DNA of 64,000 nucleotides from an uncultured Eubacteriales bacterium (GCA_934444365.1 CAKSCM010000004.1:62001-126000); one strand, 5' to 3'; positions 1-9,140 are shown, counted from the stretch's first letter. Made by a program: numbers and translations. The notes: a model not told the origin generated them from the letters alone.

Positions 1-2328
1 CTTTTCGTCGGCATTGGCGGCCGCTATGGCACCGTCGGAATCGACATCGGAGGCGACGTTTATTCTCGAACGAAGCTTGCCGTTTACCTGAACCGCTATT
101 TCTATCTCGTCGTCAACACAAAGCGCCGGGTCGAAATCCGGCCATTCGGATGAGCTTAAATGCCCCTCAAATCCTAAAACCTGCCACATTTCCTCGGTCA
201 TGTGGGGCGCAAAGGGATAAAGCAAGGTAATAAAGGTTTTAAGCTCGCCCTTTGTTATGCTGCCGCGGGAGGTTATGTCGTTAAGAAGGGACATGAGGGC
301 CGCTATGGCCGTGTTGAATTTCATGGTCTCGATATCCTCCGAGACCTTCTTTACGGCCTTGTGCATCGACGAACGCATAGCCGACGAATAATCCTGTTCA
401 TCGGTTACCATGTCAAGCAGCGACCAGACCCTGTCGGCAAAGCGCTTGCAGCCCCTTACCGAGTCGTCCGACCAGGGAGCCGCCTGACCGTAATCGCCCA
501 TAAACAGAACGTAAAGACGAAGCACATCGGCACCGTATTTTTCTATAACATCGCCCGGATCGACTACATTTCCGCGGGATTTTGACATTTTTTCGCCGTC
601 GGATCCGAGAATCATGCCCTGAGCCGTGCGCTTTGCATAGGGCTCGTCGGTGGGGACAAGTCCCATGTCGTAAAGAAAGCGATGCCAGAAGCGCGAATAG
701 ATCATATGACGGGTCACATGCTCCATACCGCCGTTGTACCAGTCGACCGGGAGCCAGTATTTAAGCTTATCGGCATCGGCAAAGGCCTTGTGATTTTTAG
801 GATCGATATATCTTAAATAATACCACGAGGAGCCGGCCCACTGGGGCATTGTATCGGTCTCCCTATGAGCGTCGGCTCCGCATTTCGGGCACTTGCAATG
901 CACAAAGGAGTCGACCTTTGCAAGGGGACTCTCCCCGTCGGTTCCGGGCTCGAATTTTTCCATCTCGGGAAGCCTTAAGGGCAGCTCATCATACGGCACG
1001 GGCACCATTCCGCACTTATCGCAATAAATTATGGGAATAGGCTCACCCCAATAACGCTGGCGATTAAAGGCCCAGTCCTTCATTTTGTACTGTACGCCCT
1101 TTTCGCCCACGCCGAGGCTTTCGAGCTCGCTTGTTGCCCGTTCGATGGAATCCTTTTTATTTGTAAACCCGTTTAAAAATCCGGAATTTATCATTTCGCC
1201 GTCGCCGGTATAAGCAGCCTTTGAGATATCTCCGCCCTTTATGACCTCGATTATTTCGATTCCGAATTTCTTTGCAAAGTCATAGTCGCGCTCGTCATGA
1301 GCCGGAACGGCCATTATCGCGCCGGTGCCGTAACCCATCATTACATAGTCCGAGATATAAACCGGAATTTCCCGTCCGCTCAAAGGATTAATGGCCGTAA
1401 ATCCCTCGATTTTAACGCCGGTTTTATCCTTTACAAGCTGGGTGCGCTCAAATTCGGTCTTTTTGGCGCATTCATTGCGGTAGTCGGTTATATCGCCGAA
1501 ATTGGATATTTTATCCTTATACTTATCAATAACCGGATGCTCCGGAGCTATAACCATAAAGGTGACGCCGAAAAGGGTGTCGGGACGGGTCGTATATATG
1601 CGGAGCTTTTCGCCGAAGCCTTTAAGCTCAAAGTTGACAAAGGCGCCGGTGGATTTGCCGATCCAGTTGACCTGCTGCTGCTTTATGTTGGGAAGGTAAT
1701 CTACCTCGCTTAAACCCTCGAGCAGCTTGTCGGCATACTCGGTTATGCGAAGATACCAGACATCCTTGGATTTTTGCACTATCGGAGTGTGGCAGATGTC
1801 GCACTTTCCGCCCTGCGAATCCTCGTTTGAGAGTACGACCTTGCAGTGCGGACAATAGTTGACAAGGGTCTTGTCCCTGAAGGCAAGACCCTTTTCGAAC
1901 ATTTTAAGGAATATCCACTGGGTCCATTTATAGTAATCCTCGTCGGTCGTGTCTATAACGCGCGACCAGTCGAAGGAAAAACCGGCGCTTTTAAGCTGAG
2001 AGGTAAACCGGGCAATGTTCATGTCGGTGACCTTGCGCGGATGTATTCCGGTTTTTACGGCATAGTTCTCGGTCGGCAGACCGAAAGCGTCAAAGCCTAT
2101 CGGGAAAAGCACATTATACCCCTGCAAACGTCGCTTGCGCGAGACGACCTCAAGTCCCGAATAGGCCTTGATGTGGCCGACATGCATTCCCGCTCCCGAC
2201 GGATACGGGAACTCGACAAGTCCGTAAAATTTAGGCAGGGAAAAGTCGTCACTCGCCTCGAAGGTGTGCTCGTCCTCCCAGATTTTTTGCCATTTGCTTT
2301 CAATCGATTTAAAATCGTAACGTTCCAA
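1..2328 (-). CDS. leuS: leucyl-tRNA synthetase (C-terminal end beyond window)
   Basis: Class I aminoacyl-tRNA synthetase charging tRNA-Leu in the cytoplasm. The reading frame is open from a TTG start through 776 codons to the window edge, so only the last few dozen residues of a roughly 800-residue family member are missing. The N-terminus reads ERYDFKSIESKWQKIW, followed by the HIGH-type motif HVGH in PYPSGAGMHVGH and, near residue 580, the KMSKS motif in GEKMSKSRGNVVDP. A GGAGG lies 11 nt upstream of the TTG and supports this start. It is the last visible gene of the nadD-yqeK-LCP-rsfS-leuS series, an order common in Clostridia. No T-box core sequence is seen upstream; a hairpin lies there instead. 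Confidence 0.97.
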   Translation of the reverse strand, partial: MERYDFKSIESKWQKIWEDEHTFEASDDFSLPKFYGLVEFPYPSGAGMHVGHIKAYSGLEVVSRKRRLQGYNVLFPIGFDAFGLPTENYAVKTGIHPRKVTDMNIARFTSQLKSAGFSFDWSRVIDTTDEDYYKWTQWIFLKMFEKGLAFRDKTLVNYCPHCKVVLSNEDSQGGKCDICHTPIVQKSKDVWYLRITEYADKLLEGLSEVDYLPNIKQQQVNWIGKSTGAFVNFELKGFGEKLRIYTTRPDTLFGVTFMVIAPEHPVIDKYKDKISNFGDITDYRNECAKKTEFERTQLVKDKTGVKIEGFTAINPLSGREIPVYISDYVMMGYGTGAIMAVPAHDERDYDFAKKFGIEIIEVIKGGDISKAAYTGDGEMINSGFLNGFTNKKDSIERATSELESLGVGEKGVQYKMKDWAFNRQRYWGEPIPIIYCDKCGMVPVPYDELPLRLPEMEKFEPGTDGESPLAKVDSFVHCKCPKCGADAHRETDTMPQWAGSSWYYLRYIDPKNHKAFADADKLKYWLPVDWYNGGMEHVTRHMIYSRFWHRFLYDMGLVPTDEPYAKRTAQGMILGSDGEKMSKSRGNVVDPGDVIEKYGADVLRLYVLFMGDYGQAAPWSDDSVRGCKRFADRVWSLLDMVTDEQDYSSAMRSSMHKAVKKVSEDIETMKFNTAIAALMSLLNDITSRGSITKGELKTFITLLYPFAPHMTEEMWQVLGFEGHLSSSEWPDFDPALCVDDEIEIAVQVNGKLRSRINVASDVDSDGAIAAANADEK

Positions 2329-2387
2329 TTTTATCTGTCCCTCCGATTTTTGCGACGGGAGCTATACTTCCCGGCCGCTTGGCAAAA

Positions 2388-2458
2388 CGGAAAACCGTCG
2401 GACTTAAAAGATCTTTTTCAAGGCATATATAATACCCTTATTCGCCCTCGGTTTTCCG
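2388..2458 (-). terminator. inverted repeat ahead of leuS, possible terminator/attenuator
   Basis: CGGAAAACCG and its exact complement CGGTTTTCCG form a 10-bp stem around a loop of about 50 nt. On the minus strand the stem is followed by TTTTGCC. It sits between rsfS and leuS, so it could end the rsfS transcript or attenuate leuS. The T-run is short, so this call is tentative. Confidence 0.35.
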
Positions 2459-2497
2459 AATATTTAAATATTTTTATAAGCCCATATGACTTGCAAG

Positions 2498-2845
2498 CTA
2501 CATAAAATCCTTTGTATCAAGCTGTTTTCCGTCGGACCACAGCCGCTCAAGCGCGTAAAAATTGCGTGCGTCCTTCATAAAAACGTGCACCATCATGTCG
2601 CCGTAATCAAGCAGCACCCACGGCGTGTTTCTTCCCTCGATATGGGAGGGCTCCAGCCCCTTTTCCGAGAGCTTAAACTCCACCTCGTCGGCAAGGGCGT
2701 TTACATGGGTGGTCGAGGTACCCGTGGCGATAACAAGAAAATCGCCGAGTATACTTAAATCTCCTATATCTATAACCTGTATGTCGAAAGCCTTTTTCTC
2801 ATCAAGCGCCTTTACTGCAATTTTTACGTTTTCGGTATTTTTCAT
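2498..2845 (-). CDS. rsfS: ribosomal silencing factor RsfS (Iojap/YbeB)
   Basis: Small cytoplasmic protein of 115 residues, the normal family length. RsfS binds ribosomal protein uL14 and blocks joining of 30S and 50S subunits when nutrients are limiting. Recognisable family segments are the N-terminal helix with LDEKKAFDIQVIDI, the ILGDFLVIATGTS strand and the C-terminal LLDYGDMMVHVF and YALERLW segments. An AGGCGGAAGG-type ribosome binding site precedes the ATG. It lies 23 nt downstream of the LCP gene and upstream of leuS on the same strand, so cotranscription with nadD-yqeK is likely. Confidence 0.95.
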   Translation of the reverse strand: MKNTENVKIAVKALDEKKAFDIQVIDIGDLSILGDFLVIATGTSTTHVNALADEVEFKLSEKGLEPSHIEGRNTPWVLLDYGDMMVHVFMKDARNFYALERLWSDGKQLDTKDFM

Positions 2846-2868
2846 ACCCTTCCGCCTTTCGATTTAAA

Positions 2869-4047
2869 CTATTCGCTGCTGCCCGACGCGGTATCCTCGC
2901 CCAAAATTTCGGCAAAGGTTCCGCCGTTGTTCGCTATATTGGAATGATTGTTTTTAAACAGCTCGGTTATAAGCAGATCGTCCCCCGTTATACCGTCGCC
3001 GTAAGGCATAAAATGCTCGTTTATAAGATCGACATATTCGCTCTTATGAACCGAGAAATATGACAGCTCCTGCGACATTCCGCTGGGTCTTGCATATCCC
3101 GAATCGCCCGGTACGGCCTCGATCATAATATTATCAAGGCTTAGCTTCTGGGCCGCCTTGGCGTATCCGAGCATAAGACCTATCGACATGTCGGTCTTTA
3201 TATACTGATAAGACGCTGAGGCGACGTTTGCAAGATCGCCCGAGCTCATGCTTATAAGCTTTTTGGCAAAGGCGGCGTAGAAATTACGCTGAGCCTCAAC
3301 CCTGCCTATGTCGCCCTTGGCATAGCTCTTGCGGTGGCGGACAAAGGCCTCGGCCTCGGCTCCGCTGAAATGATTCATGCCCTTTTCAAAGGTGTAAAAG
3401 GTCTTGTCCTGATCCCACGCCGTTATGGTTTTCGGGACGTAAACATCGATTCCGCCCATTGCATTGACTATAACCCTGAAGGCGTCAATGGATATATTGA
3501 GATAATGGTCAATGGGTAATCCGAAATAATCGTTTATTACCGAGATCAGCTTGTTGATTTGGCTTTCGCCCTTTTTGGCCGAGCCGTAAACGGCGTTGAC
3601 CTTACCGCTGGGGATTTTTGAGCTGATAAAGGTATCGCGCGGAATCTGCAGAATACTTGCGGTGTTGTTACCGTGGTCGAAGCATACCACCATCATTATA
3701 TCGGTGAGGGTTTTCTCTTCATCGGTTCCCACAACAAGGAAGTATGAAACATCCGGATGATCGCTTCCGCTTATGAGTATGGGATCGGCCTCGGAGCCGT
3801 CGGCCGGCTCGTCCCCCTGGGTGTTGTCCACAAAGAACCGCGCGTTAAGGGCATAGCCGATAACGCCCGTGGTAAGCGACAAAACAAGAATGACCGATAA
3901 AATTACATTCACCACTATACGGGTCGTGTTATGCTTTTTCTTCTTTTTGACCGGGCCGCGCGAATGTGCCGGCGCCGACTTACCCCTTGAACTTCCCGAA
4001 TTTTTGCTGTTGCTCCAGATATCCTCTGAGGTGTCGTATTTACCCAT
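2869..4047 (-). CDS. LytR-CpsA-Psr family cell-wall ligase
   Basis: Membrane-anchored enzyme family that transfers lipid-linked teichoic acids or polysaccharides to peptidoglycan. The ATG at 4047 is preferred over a TTG 18 nt upstream because GGGAG lies 8-9 nt before it. That gives 392 residues: a basic, Ser/Lys-rich cytoplasmic N-terminus, one transmembrane helix around residues 45-65, and an extracellular LCP domain. Family motifs visible are LTDIMMVV, the IPRDTF segment, and FVRHRKSYAKGDIGRVEAQ with the conserved arginines that bind the polyprenyl pyrophosphate. The C-terminal 60 residues are less conserved. The position between yqeK and rsfS matches many Clostridia. The acceptor glycan cannot be told from sequence. 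Confidence 0.93.
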   Translation of the reverse strand: MGKYDTSEDIWSNSKNSGSSRGKSAPAHSRGPVKKKKKHNTTRIVVNVILSVILVLSLTTGVIGYALNARFFVDNTQGDEPADGSEADPILISGSDHPDVSYFLVVGTDEEKTLTDIMMVVCFDHGNNTASILQIPRDTFISSKIPSGKVNAVYGSAKKGESQINKLISVINDYFGLPIDHYLNISIDAFRVIVNAMGGIDVYVPKTITAWDQDKTFYTFEKGMNHFSGAEAEAFVRHRKSYAKGDIGRVEAQRNFYAAFAKKLISMSSGDLANVASASYQYIKTDMSIGLMLGYAKAAQKLSLDNIMIEAVPGDSGYARPSGMSQELSYFSVHKSEYVDLINEHFMPYGDGITGDDLLITELFKNNHSNIANNGGTFAEILGEDTASGSSE

Positions 4048-4356
4048 TTTTTTAACTCCCGTCAATTTTTGTCCGCCGGCGTTTTTAAAAATTGCATCGC
4101 CGGTTCCTGATCCTTCAAAATTTTAAACTAAAAATGTATCATCTTGTGTTACATCCTAAAAAACAGGCTTTCCGGCTGTATCTGTATAAGAAAAATCCGG
4201 ATCCCCCGGGCGGCTCGCCGCCGTATTGTACAACAACCGTGCGATATAACACTATGCGGTACAGCGCCCTTTCCGATTGGTTTTTAAACCGTTTTATATT
4301 TCTGTTTGTTCCGGCTTAAATTCTCCCGTCGGGATTATTCCCGTGCATACCGCACC
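4048..4356. other. intergenic region between yqeK and the LCP gene
   Basis: No gene is seen. The notable structure is GGCGGC-TC-GCCGCC at 4209-4222, a tight GC-rich hairpin, next to GGATCC/CCGG repeats followed by a short T-run on the minus strand. It may be a weak terminator after yqeK. No convincing promoter could be assigned to the LCP gene. Confidence 0.4.
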
Positions 4357-4932
4357 TCACCAACCGAGCGTTCCGGCGGCTATATAGCTATTGTAAGCCG
4401 CAAAGGTATCGGTATGCACCGACAGCCGCCTTGCCACAAGATCGCCCACCGTATAGGCAAGCGAATATTTGACCGCCTGCAAAAGATCCTCCCGGGCCAG
4501 TATCCTCATGACCTCAACGTCGGGATAATCACGGTCGCTTGATATAAAATCGGCAATGTAAAGCACCGTTTCAAGCCGACTCATGCCCGGCTTGGCCGTC
4601 GTATGGCAGCTTATGGCCTCAATGATCTCTGGGTCGTTTATCCCCAAAACATCGTGAACATAGGCCGCTCCAGACTTGCTGTGATAGATTTTTTCTATCC
4701 CCTGAGTAGACTCAACCTTTATTATATCCGACTTTTCTATAATTTGCAACTGTATTTCGCTCTTTAATTGCTTTGTAACGTCATGCAAAAGGCCGCAAAG
4801 ATAGGCTTTATCGACATCGGCGCCGTATTTTTTTGCAAGCTCTCTCGCCGATGACGCCACGCAAAGCGAATGATGATACCTCTTTTCGTCGAGGTTTCTC
4901 TTCAGTACTTCAAGATAATCCTTTTCGTTCAT
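4357..4932 (-). CDS. yqeK: YqeK, HD-domain (symmetrical Ap4A hydrolase family)
   Basis: 191-residue HD-superfamily metal-dependent phosphohydrolase. YqeK proteins of gram-positive bacteria hydrolyse diadenosine tetraphosphate to ADP. Metal ligands are visible: H in KRYHHSLCVA, the HD pair in CGLLHDVTK, later histidines in the YHSKSGA and ISCHTTAKPG segments, and the D of LYIADFISSDRDYP. The start has GGGGGT 8 nt upstream. It begins 6 nt after nadD ends, the usual nadD-yqeK coupling in Firmicutes, so both are surely read from one mRNA. Confidence 0.94.
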   Translation of the reverse strand: MNEKDYLEVLKRNLDEKRYHHSLCVASSARELAKKYGADVDKAYLCGLLHDVTKQLKSEIQLQIIEKSDIIKVESTQGIEKIYHSKSGAAYVHDVLGINDPEIIEAISCHTTAKPGMSRLETVLYIADFISSDRDYPDVEVMRILAREDLLQAVKYSLAYTVGDLVARRLSVHTDTFAAYNSYIAAGTLGW

Positions 4933-4938
4933 ATGCTC

Positions 4939-5553
4939 TTACCCCCTGTAAAGTCGGTTTTTCTCGATATAATCGGCCACTCCGTCTGGCAGCAGCCCAT
5001 GTACATCCTCGCCGGAGGAAATTTTTCTTCTTATTTCGCTCGACGAAATATCAACCGGCGGCATTTCACACAACATTATCCGCGCTCCCTTTTTCTCAAG
5101 CCTTTTCGCAAGGGCGCATACCTCATTTTTGTCGTCCCCCGGCCGCATAGCCGTACAAATCACGGCAAGACGTAATATTTCGCGGTATTTATGCCATTTT
5201 TCAATAGATAAAAATGCGTCCGATCCGCATACCAGATACAGCTCGCTGAGCGGTCTTGTCGCCTTAAGGGCCAAAAGGGTGTTTACGGTGTAGCTCGGCC
5301 GGCGCATATAAAGCTCAAGGTCGCACACCGATACATCCGGATCATCCCGAAAGGCGATTTCGCACATTTTAAGACGGTGCGCTCCGTCGGCAGGATCGGC
5401 CCCGGTTTTAAAGGGGGAAACTCCGGCCGGAATTACAAGGGCATGATCGCATCCGATCTGCTTTGTCACCTCGTTTATAAGGGACATATGACCATTGTGA
5501 ATAGGGTCAAACGATCCACCGAAAACCGCCGTTTTGTTCATTGTTATTTCCAT
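4939..5553 (-). CDS. nadD: nicotinate-nucleotide adenylyltransferase
   Basis: Converts nicotinate mononucleotide plus ATP to deamido-NAD in the shared last part of NAD synthesis. The ATP-binding start is clear: TAVFGGSFDPIHNGH, with the (H/T)xGH motif, and ISSSEIRRKISSG near the C-terminus. The ATG at 5553 is chosen because AAAGGGGAG lies 8 nt upstream, giving 204 residues, normal for the family. An in-frame TTG just upstream and an ATG 12 nt downstream are alternatives. Substrate could come from the nadB-nadC and pncB products encoded at 40-44 kb. Unlike many relatives, no obgE is found next to it. Confidence 0.96.
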   Translation of the reverse strand: MEITMNKTAVFGGSFDPIHNGHMSLINEVTKQIGCDHALVIPAGVSPFKTGADPADGAHRLKMCEIAFRDDPDVSVCDLELYMRRPSYTVNTLLALKATRPLSELYLVCGSDAFLSIEKWHKYREILRLAVICTAMRPGDDKNEVCALAKRLEKKGARIMLCEMPPVDISSSEIRRKISSGEDVHGLLPDGVADYIEKNRLYRG

Positions 5554-6159
5554 TAACAAATCTCCCCTTTATATCATTTATATTTAATAATCTCTGTATT
5601 TTTAATAGCTTTCTCGCCTATTGACATGAGATGATATGGCCTTGACGGACAAAACTTGCCCATACTTAGTAATGTCTCTTAAAATACGGCGGTGTTCCGG
5701 GCGGCTTTTTCTGATTCGGACGCATTTTCGGCTCCGGCAAAACTGCATTGCAACCACGGCGACGAATTTTTTGAGCGGTTTTCGCCCTCTGTAAAGCTTT
5801 GTCCGGTTTATCGGGATAATCGGGCACCGACAACAGCAAATTTATGTATATAACAATTAGTATAATGGTTGCAAGGTTTAAATAATTCCGTGTATGCATA
5901 CGGTTGAAAACTCGGAAAAACAGGCCTTAAAGCAGGTAAAACAGGGGAAAACGGCCCGGAGTTTTAACATTTTCCACAGAGTTTTCAACAGTTTTATGTA
6001 AACGGATGCAAATACAAAACGTATAAAGCGCCGTTTTATCGGCCTTTTTCGGAATACCAATTATTAGAAAAATGTATAAACATTTTTTTACAGCACTAAA
6101 ATATAATTACAATTGCCCTTCGCCGGGATCCGCCCCGCGATTGAGGATGTATAAAAACA

Positions 6160-6427
6160 GATCGATTAATCGGTTGGGTTGGTTGTATCGGTTGTGGTGC
6201 GTCGGTTGGTTAGGCGAGTGCGCTTACGGTTGGGTTGGTTCGGTGGATTAGGTTAGGTTGTGTGCGTTGGTGATTGGTTAACTTAGGTTTGGTTGGTTGG
6301 GTGGGTGGGTGGATTAATTAATTAATTAATTAGTTAGTCAGTTAATTAATTGGTTGGTTGGTCAGTCAATTGATTAATCGGTTGGTTGATTGGCAGTACG
6401 GTCGGTTGATTGACCGATTAATCGATC
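6160..6427. repeat. G/T-rich word-repeat island bounded by 15-bp inverted repeats
   Basis: The segment is built from degenerate GGTT, GGTTGG, TTAA and ATTAATT words with almost no C on the plus strand in its centre. It contains GGTTGGTTGGGTGGGTGG at about 6290-6312, which fits the pattern of a G-quadruplex. The island begins with GATCGATTAATCGGT (6160-6174) and ends with the exact complement ACCGATTAATCGATC (6413-6427). It has no open reading frame of note. The origin is unknown: slippage expansion or a decayed element are both possible. Confidence 0.75.
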
Positions 6428-6533
6428 AGCCTGCCGGATAATCATTAAAATCATCCCCGGAAGATCGCCGTGAACCCGTAAAAATTTACGCCGCACGGAG
6501 CATTTTGCCCGACAAACGCATTACATATCGACA

Positions 6534-6561
6534 TTTACCCATGCTGACCGCATCATAAAAT
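6534..6561 (+). promoter_or_regulatory. possible promoter for the 6593 gene
   Basis: TTTACC, a 16-nt spacer and TAAAAT lie about 30 nt ahead of the small gene. The match to the vegetative promoter consensus is moderate. Confidence 0.4.
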
Positions 6562-6592
6562 CCGAAAATAAAATCAGGGAGACATACAGCTT

Positions 6593-6880
6593 ATGATAAA
6601 GGGTGTAAATCACAGAATAATAGAGATAAACGAGCCGTCCGGGCGGTATTTTGAGCGCGCCATACTTTTTGTAAGACCGGGACTCGACGAAGTAAGCGAG
6701 CCTAAGCTTTTATCCCTCGCCGAAGGCTTTACCGGCAGCATCAGCCGGCCTCCGGTATCGGCTGTCGAAAAGCGGGCCAAAAAACGCCGTTTTAAGGTTA
6801 AAATGCGGCTGCACGCCGCTTTATGGTGCGCGCTCGGCATTGCTTTTTGTATGCTTATAAGGTTGATTTTCGGGGTATAG
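6593..6880 (+). CDS. small conserved-looking protein with C-terminal membrane helix
   Basis: 95 residues. The N-terminal half is soluble (MIKGVNHRIIEINEPSG, then YFERAILFVRP), followed by a very basic stretch AEKRAKKRRFK-like around residues 58-70 and one hydrophobic helix at the C-terminus. I recall short Clostridia proteins that begin with a similar MIKGVN-xIIE signature and have no established function; this is memory, not a search. GGGAGA 11 nt upstream of the ATG and a terminator at 7136-7178 support a single-gene transcript. It is probably tail-anchored in the membrane with its soluble part inside. Confidence 0.7.
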   Translation: MIKGVNHRIIEINEPSGRYFERAILFVRPGLDEVSEPKLLSLAEGFTGSISRPPVSAVEKRAKKRRFKVKMRLHAALWCALGIAFCMLIRLIFGV

Positions 6881-7209
6881 CTTTCAAAAGCAAGACCGCC
6901 AACCGGAATCGTCAGGTTTATGCAACTATCCATACGGTCAGACCGACACGATCCGGCAAGTCAAGCAGTCGGCAATCAGAAGCGGCCGGAAGGTCGTGAT
7001 CAGCTGATACGATTAGAATTACAGCACGATCATCCGGCAAAGTTCATCCCGTAAAATTCGTCCGGCGGGATAAGGTCGGTGCAAATCCGCCCGTAAAAGA
7101 AATCGCCGGAATTTAAATCCTTTTGATCGCCGATTACCGAAAACGGGAATTTTCCGCTGTTTTCGGTTTTTGTTTTTTAGATCTTCGTTTGATACTCGTT
7201 TTTCCTGTT
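6881..7209. other. intergenic region between convergent genes
   Basis: No gene seen. The middle part is rich in short CGGTC/GATC/CCGGC words, like other intergenic regions of the window. A plus-strand terminator lies at 7136-7178. Confidence 0.5.
7136..7178 (+). terminator. terminator of the 6593 gene
   Basis: ACCGAAAAC and GTTTTCGGT form a 9-bp stem with a 14-nt loop, followed on the plus strand by TTTTGTTTTTT. Confidence 0.75.
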
Positions 7210-7965
7210 TTATTCTTCGGCCTGAAGGGCGGATATATACCGGTCGTCCGACCAAAAAGGCAGCGAGCGGTCGTTTTTAACGTCGTCCGGAATTATGAAT
7301 TTCAGCTGACGGTCGCAAAAGAGCATATCGGCAAACCGTTTTGAAGAGCCGACCCTCTCGGGCAGCAGCACGGCGGCCTTTCCGGCGTTTTTAAGCTCAT
7401 GAAAATCGGTTCCGCACGTGGTTAAAAGATTATTCTTTTTTACAATATCGTAGGTTTTATCCATATGATTGGCCGCCGACGGATGGCCGTTGTAGACCTC
7501 CATTCCGTCGAGATACTCGGCCTCGACCGGATAACATCCCTCGCGGCACGGATGGGCCTGTCCGAAATAACAGCCGTTTTCACGGGCGAGCCTGTGCATT
7601 TCCTTAGGGGTCAGATCGTAAAGTTTGGGGTTTGCAAACAAAAAATCCTCGTCAAAGCCGTAAAAAAGATAATCGTTTGCCCCGGTCGAGCGAAAGCGAA
7701 GCTCGGCGCCGAGCAGCACGTCAAGGCCGCAGGCGTCCCCCTCTTTTTTGGCGGTTCGGTAATCGGAAAGCCAGGCATTCAGGCTCTCGTCAAAATCCCG
7801 GTCCTTATCCTTGCGGTAAATCTCAAACCAGTCGGCCATGTAATGGTTGGTGATAACGACGCCCGAATACCCCTTTTGTTTATAAGCGGCCACCAGCTCG
7901 CGAGGTGTCACCTGCGAGCAAAGACTCGCCGGGTTGGTGTGACAATGCATTTCATATTTATACAT
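7210..7965 (-). CDS. PHP-domain metal-dependent hydrolase
   Basis: 251 residues starting at the ATG at 7965, which has AGGAAGGT 7 nt upstream. The PHP-domain signatures are present: HCHT at the N-terminus (first metal-binding HxH), ITNHYM, the FGQAHPC segment and GTDFHEL at the C-terminus. PHP enzymes are usually phosphoesterases, for example histidinol-phosphate or small-nucleotide phosphatases. The substrate here is not evident. It follows the TtcA-like gene by 79 nt on the same strand, so the two are probably cotranscribed, but no known pathway links them. Confidence 0.85.
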   Translation of the reverse strand: MYKYEMHCHTNPASLCSQVTPRELVAAYKQKGYSGVVITNHYMADWFEIYRKDKDRDFDESLNAWLSDYRTAKKEGDACGLDVLLGAELRFRSTGANDYLFYGFDEDFLFANPKLYDLTPKEMHRLARENGCYFGQAHPCREGCYPVEAEYLDGMEVYNGHPSAANHMDKTYDIVKKNNLLTTCGTDFHELKNAGKAAVLLPERVGSSKRFADMLFCDRQLKFIIPDDVKNDRSLPFWSDDRYISALQAEE

Positions 7966-8044
7966 TTTATATACCTTCCTTAGTCGATAAAGATGATTAC
8001 GGTTTTTAAAATCCGGTCGGAGCAATAAATCAAACGGGAAGATT

Positions 8045-8761
8045 TTATGTATGCCAGCCGTCAACCCCGGCGCGCTCAAGCGCTCCGATGGTTTTTTCCC
8101 TTATTGCCCCGTAGTCCTTTTCGAGAACCTTTACAAGCTCTTTTGTGCGCTGACGCTCGGTTGCTCCGTCTACCGGGCATTTGCTCTTGACAATGGGCAG
8201 TCCCTCATGCTTTGCCGCCCCTGCAACCTCCGACTCGTCGGCATATATCATGGGACGTATTAGGGTTATGTCCCTCCTTGAAAGATAGGTGACCGGCGAA
8301 AAACAGCCGATGTTGCCCCCTTTGAGAAGATTCATATAAAAGGTCTCGACCGCGTCGTCAAGATGATGGCCGAGAGCAATTTTGTTGCAGCCGGCCTTTT
8401 TGGCCTCGTCGTGCAGAATTCCCCGTCTCATCCTCGCGCAAAGCGAGCAGGGATTTTCCTCTTTTCTGACCTCGAAAATAAGCTCCCAAAGCTGGGTCCG
8501 GCGGATAACATATTCGACCCCGATATCCTCACAAAGCTTTTCGATAGCCGAATAATCGGCCGGTACTCCGCCGAAGCAAGGGTCAAGGGTAATGGCGGCA
8601 ACATCAAACTCGGCGGGATAAAACCGCCGCATCTGTGACAGCGCATAAAGCAGCGCCACCGAGTCCTTTCCGCCCGACACCCCAACGGCAATTTTATCGC
8701 CGGGTGAGATCATATCGTATTTTTGCATAGCCGCTCTCATACGGCTCATCAGCATCTGCAT
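8045..8761 (-). CDS. TtcA-family tRNA thiolation enzyme
   Basis: 238-residue PP-loop ATPase of the TtcA/TtuA group, which adenylates a tRNA base and replaces its oxygen with sulfur. The ATP pyrophosphatase loop SGGKDS is at residues 30-35. A CSLC cysteine pair follows in the middle of the protein, with the GHHLDDAVET motif downstream. The product may be 2-thiocytidine or another thiolated base; the exact target cannot be assigned. GGAGTG 8 nt upstream supports the ATG. It sits alone with the PHP gene downstream. Confidence 0.88.
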   Translation of the reverse strand: MQMLMSRMRAAMQKYDMISPGDKIAVGVSGGKDSVALLYALSQMRRFYPAEFDVAAITLDPCFGGVPADYSAIEKLCEDIGVEYVIRRTQLWELIFEVRKEENPCSLCARMRRGILHDEAKKAGCNKIALGHHLDDAVETFYMNLLKGGNIGCFSPVTYLSRRDITLIRPMIYADESEVAGAAKHEGLPIVKSKCPVDGATERQRTKELVKVLEKDYGAIREKTIGALERAGVDGWHT

Positions 8762-9069
8762 TTTAAAGCACTCCGCAAAGAAATAAACATTTTAATATAA
8801 TATATGACAAGAACGATAACGCCCCGTCGATTAACAAAACCGGAATTCTAACGACCGTACCATTTATCCCTATATATTGACGGCCGACAAGGCTATATCG
8901 GCACAACGCATACCCCTTATATCCGTGACAAAAAATATAATATCACACCATTTATTCCACTGCAACCGATTTAAGGCAATAACCGCAAGATTATGCTTAA
9001 AAATGTCCGCCTTTTTTCCAAAATTCCGCAATCCGCCGTTTTAAAAAACAAAACGGCGGGAGCATATCA

Positions 9070-9106
9070 AAAAAGAGCAAAAGCCTGCAAAAATAATGCT
9101 CTTTTT
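9070..9106 (+). terminator. terminator-like hairpin upstream of the GH20 gene
   Basis: AAAAAGAGCA pairs with TGCTCTTTTT around a 17-nt loop. It is symmetric, so it could act on either strand. No plus-strand gene feeds it, so it may insulate the GH20 promoter just downstream. Confidence 0.5.
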
Positions 9107-9111
9107 ATTAA

Positions 9112-9140
9112 TTGAATAATTCCTTTTATTATTGTATAAT
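9112..9140 (+). promoter_or_regulatory. vegetative promoter of the GH20 gene
   Basis: TTGAAT, 17-nt spacer, TATAAT: a perfect -10 and a good -35. Transcription would begin near 9147, leaving an untranslated leader of about 180 nt. Confidence 0.75.

Larger units (their letters stand above)
5554..6592. other. 1-kb intergenic region with repeat island
   Basis: No convincing gene. It holds the upstream region of nadD, an AT hairpin at 6068-6087 (AAAAATGT-ATAA-ACATTTTT), the G/T-rich island at 6160-6427, and a possible promoter for the small gene that follows. Confidence 0.6.

Noticed and set aside
4048..4356. Riboswitch ahead of the LCP gene
   Set aside because: Only a short GC hairpin is present; no conserved riboswitch core was recognised.
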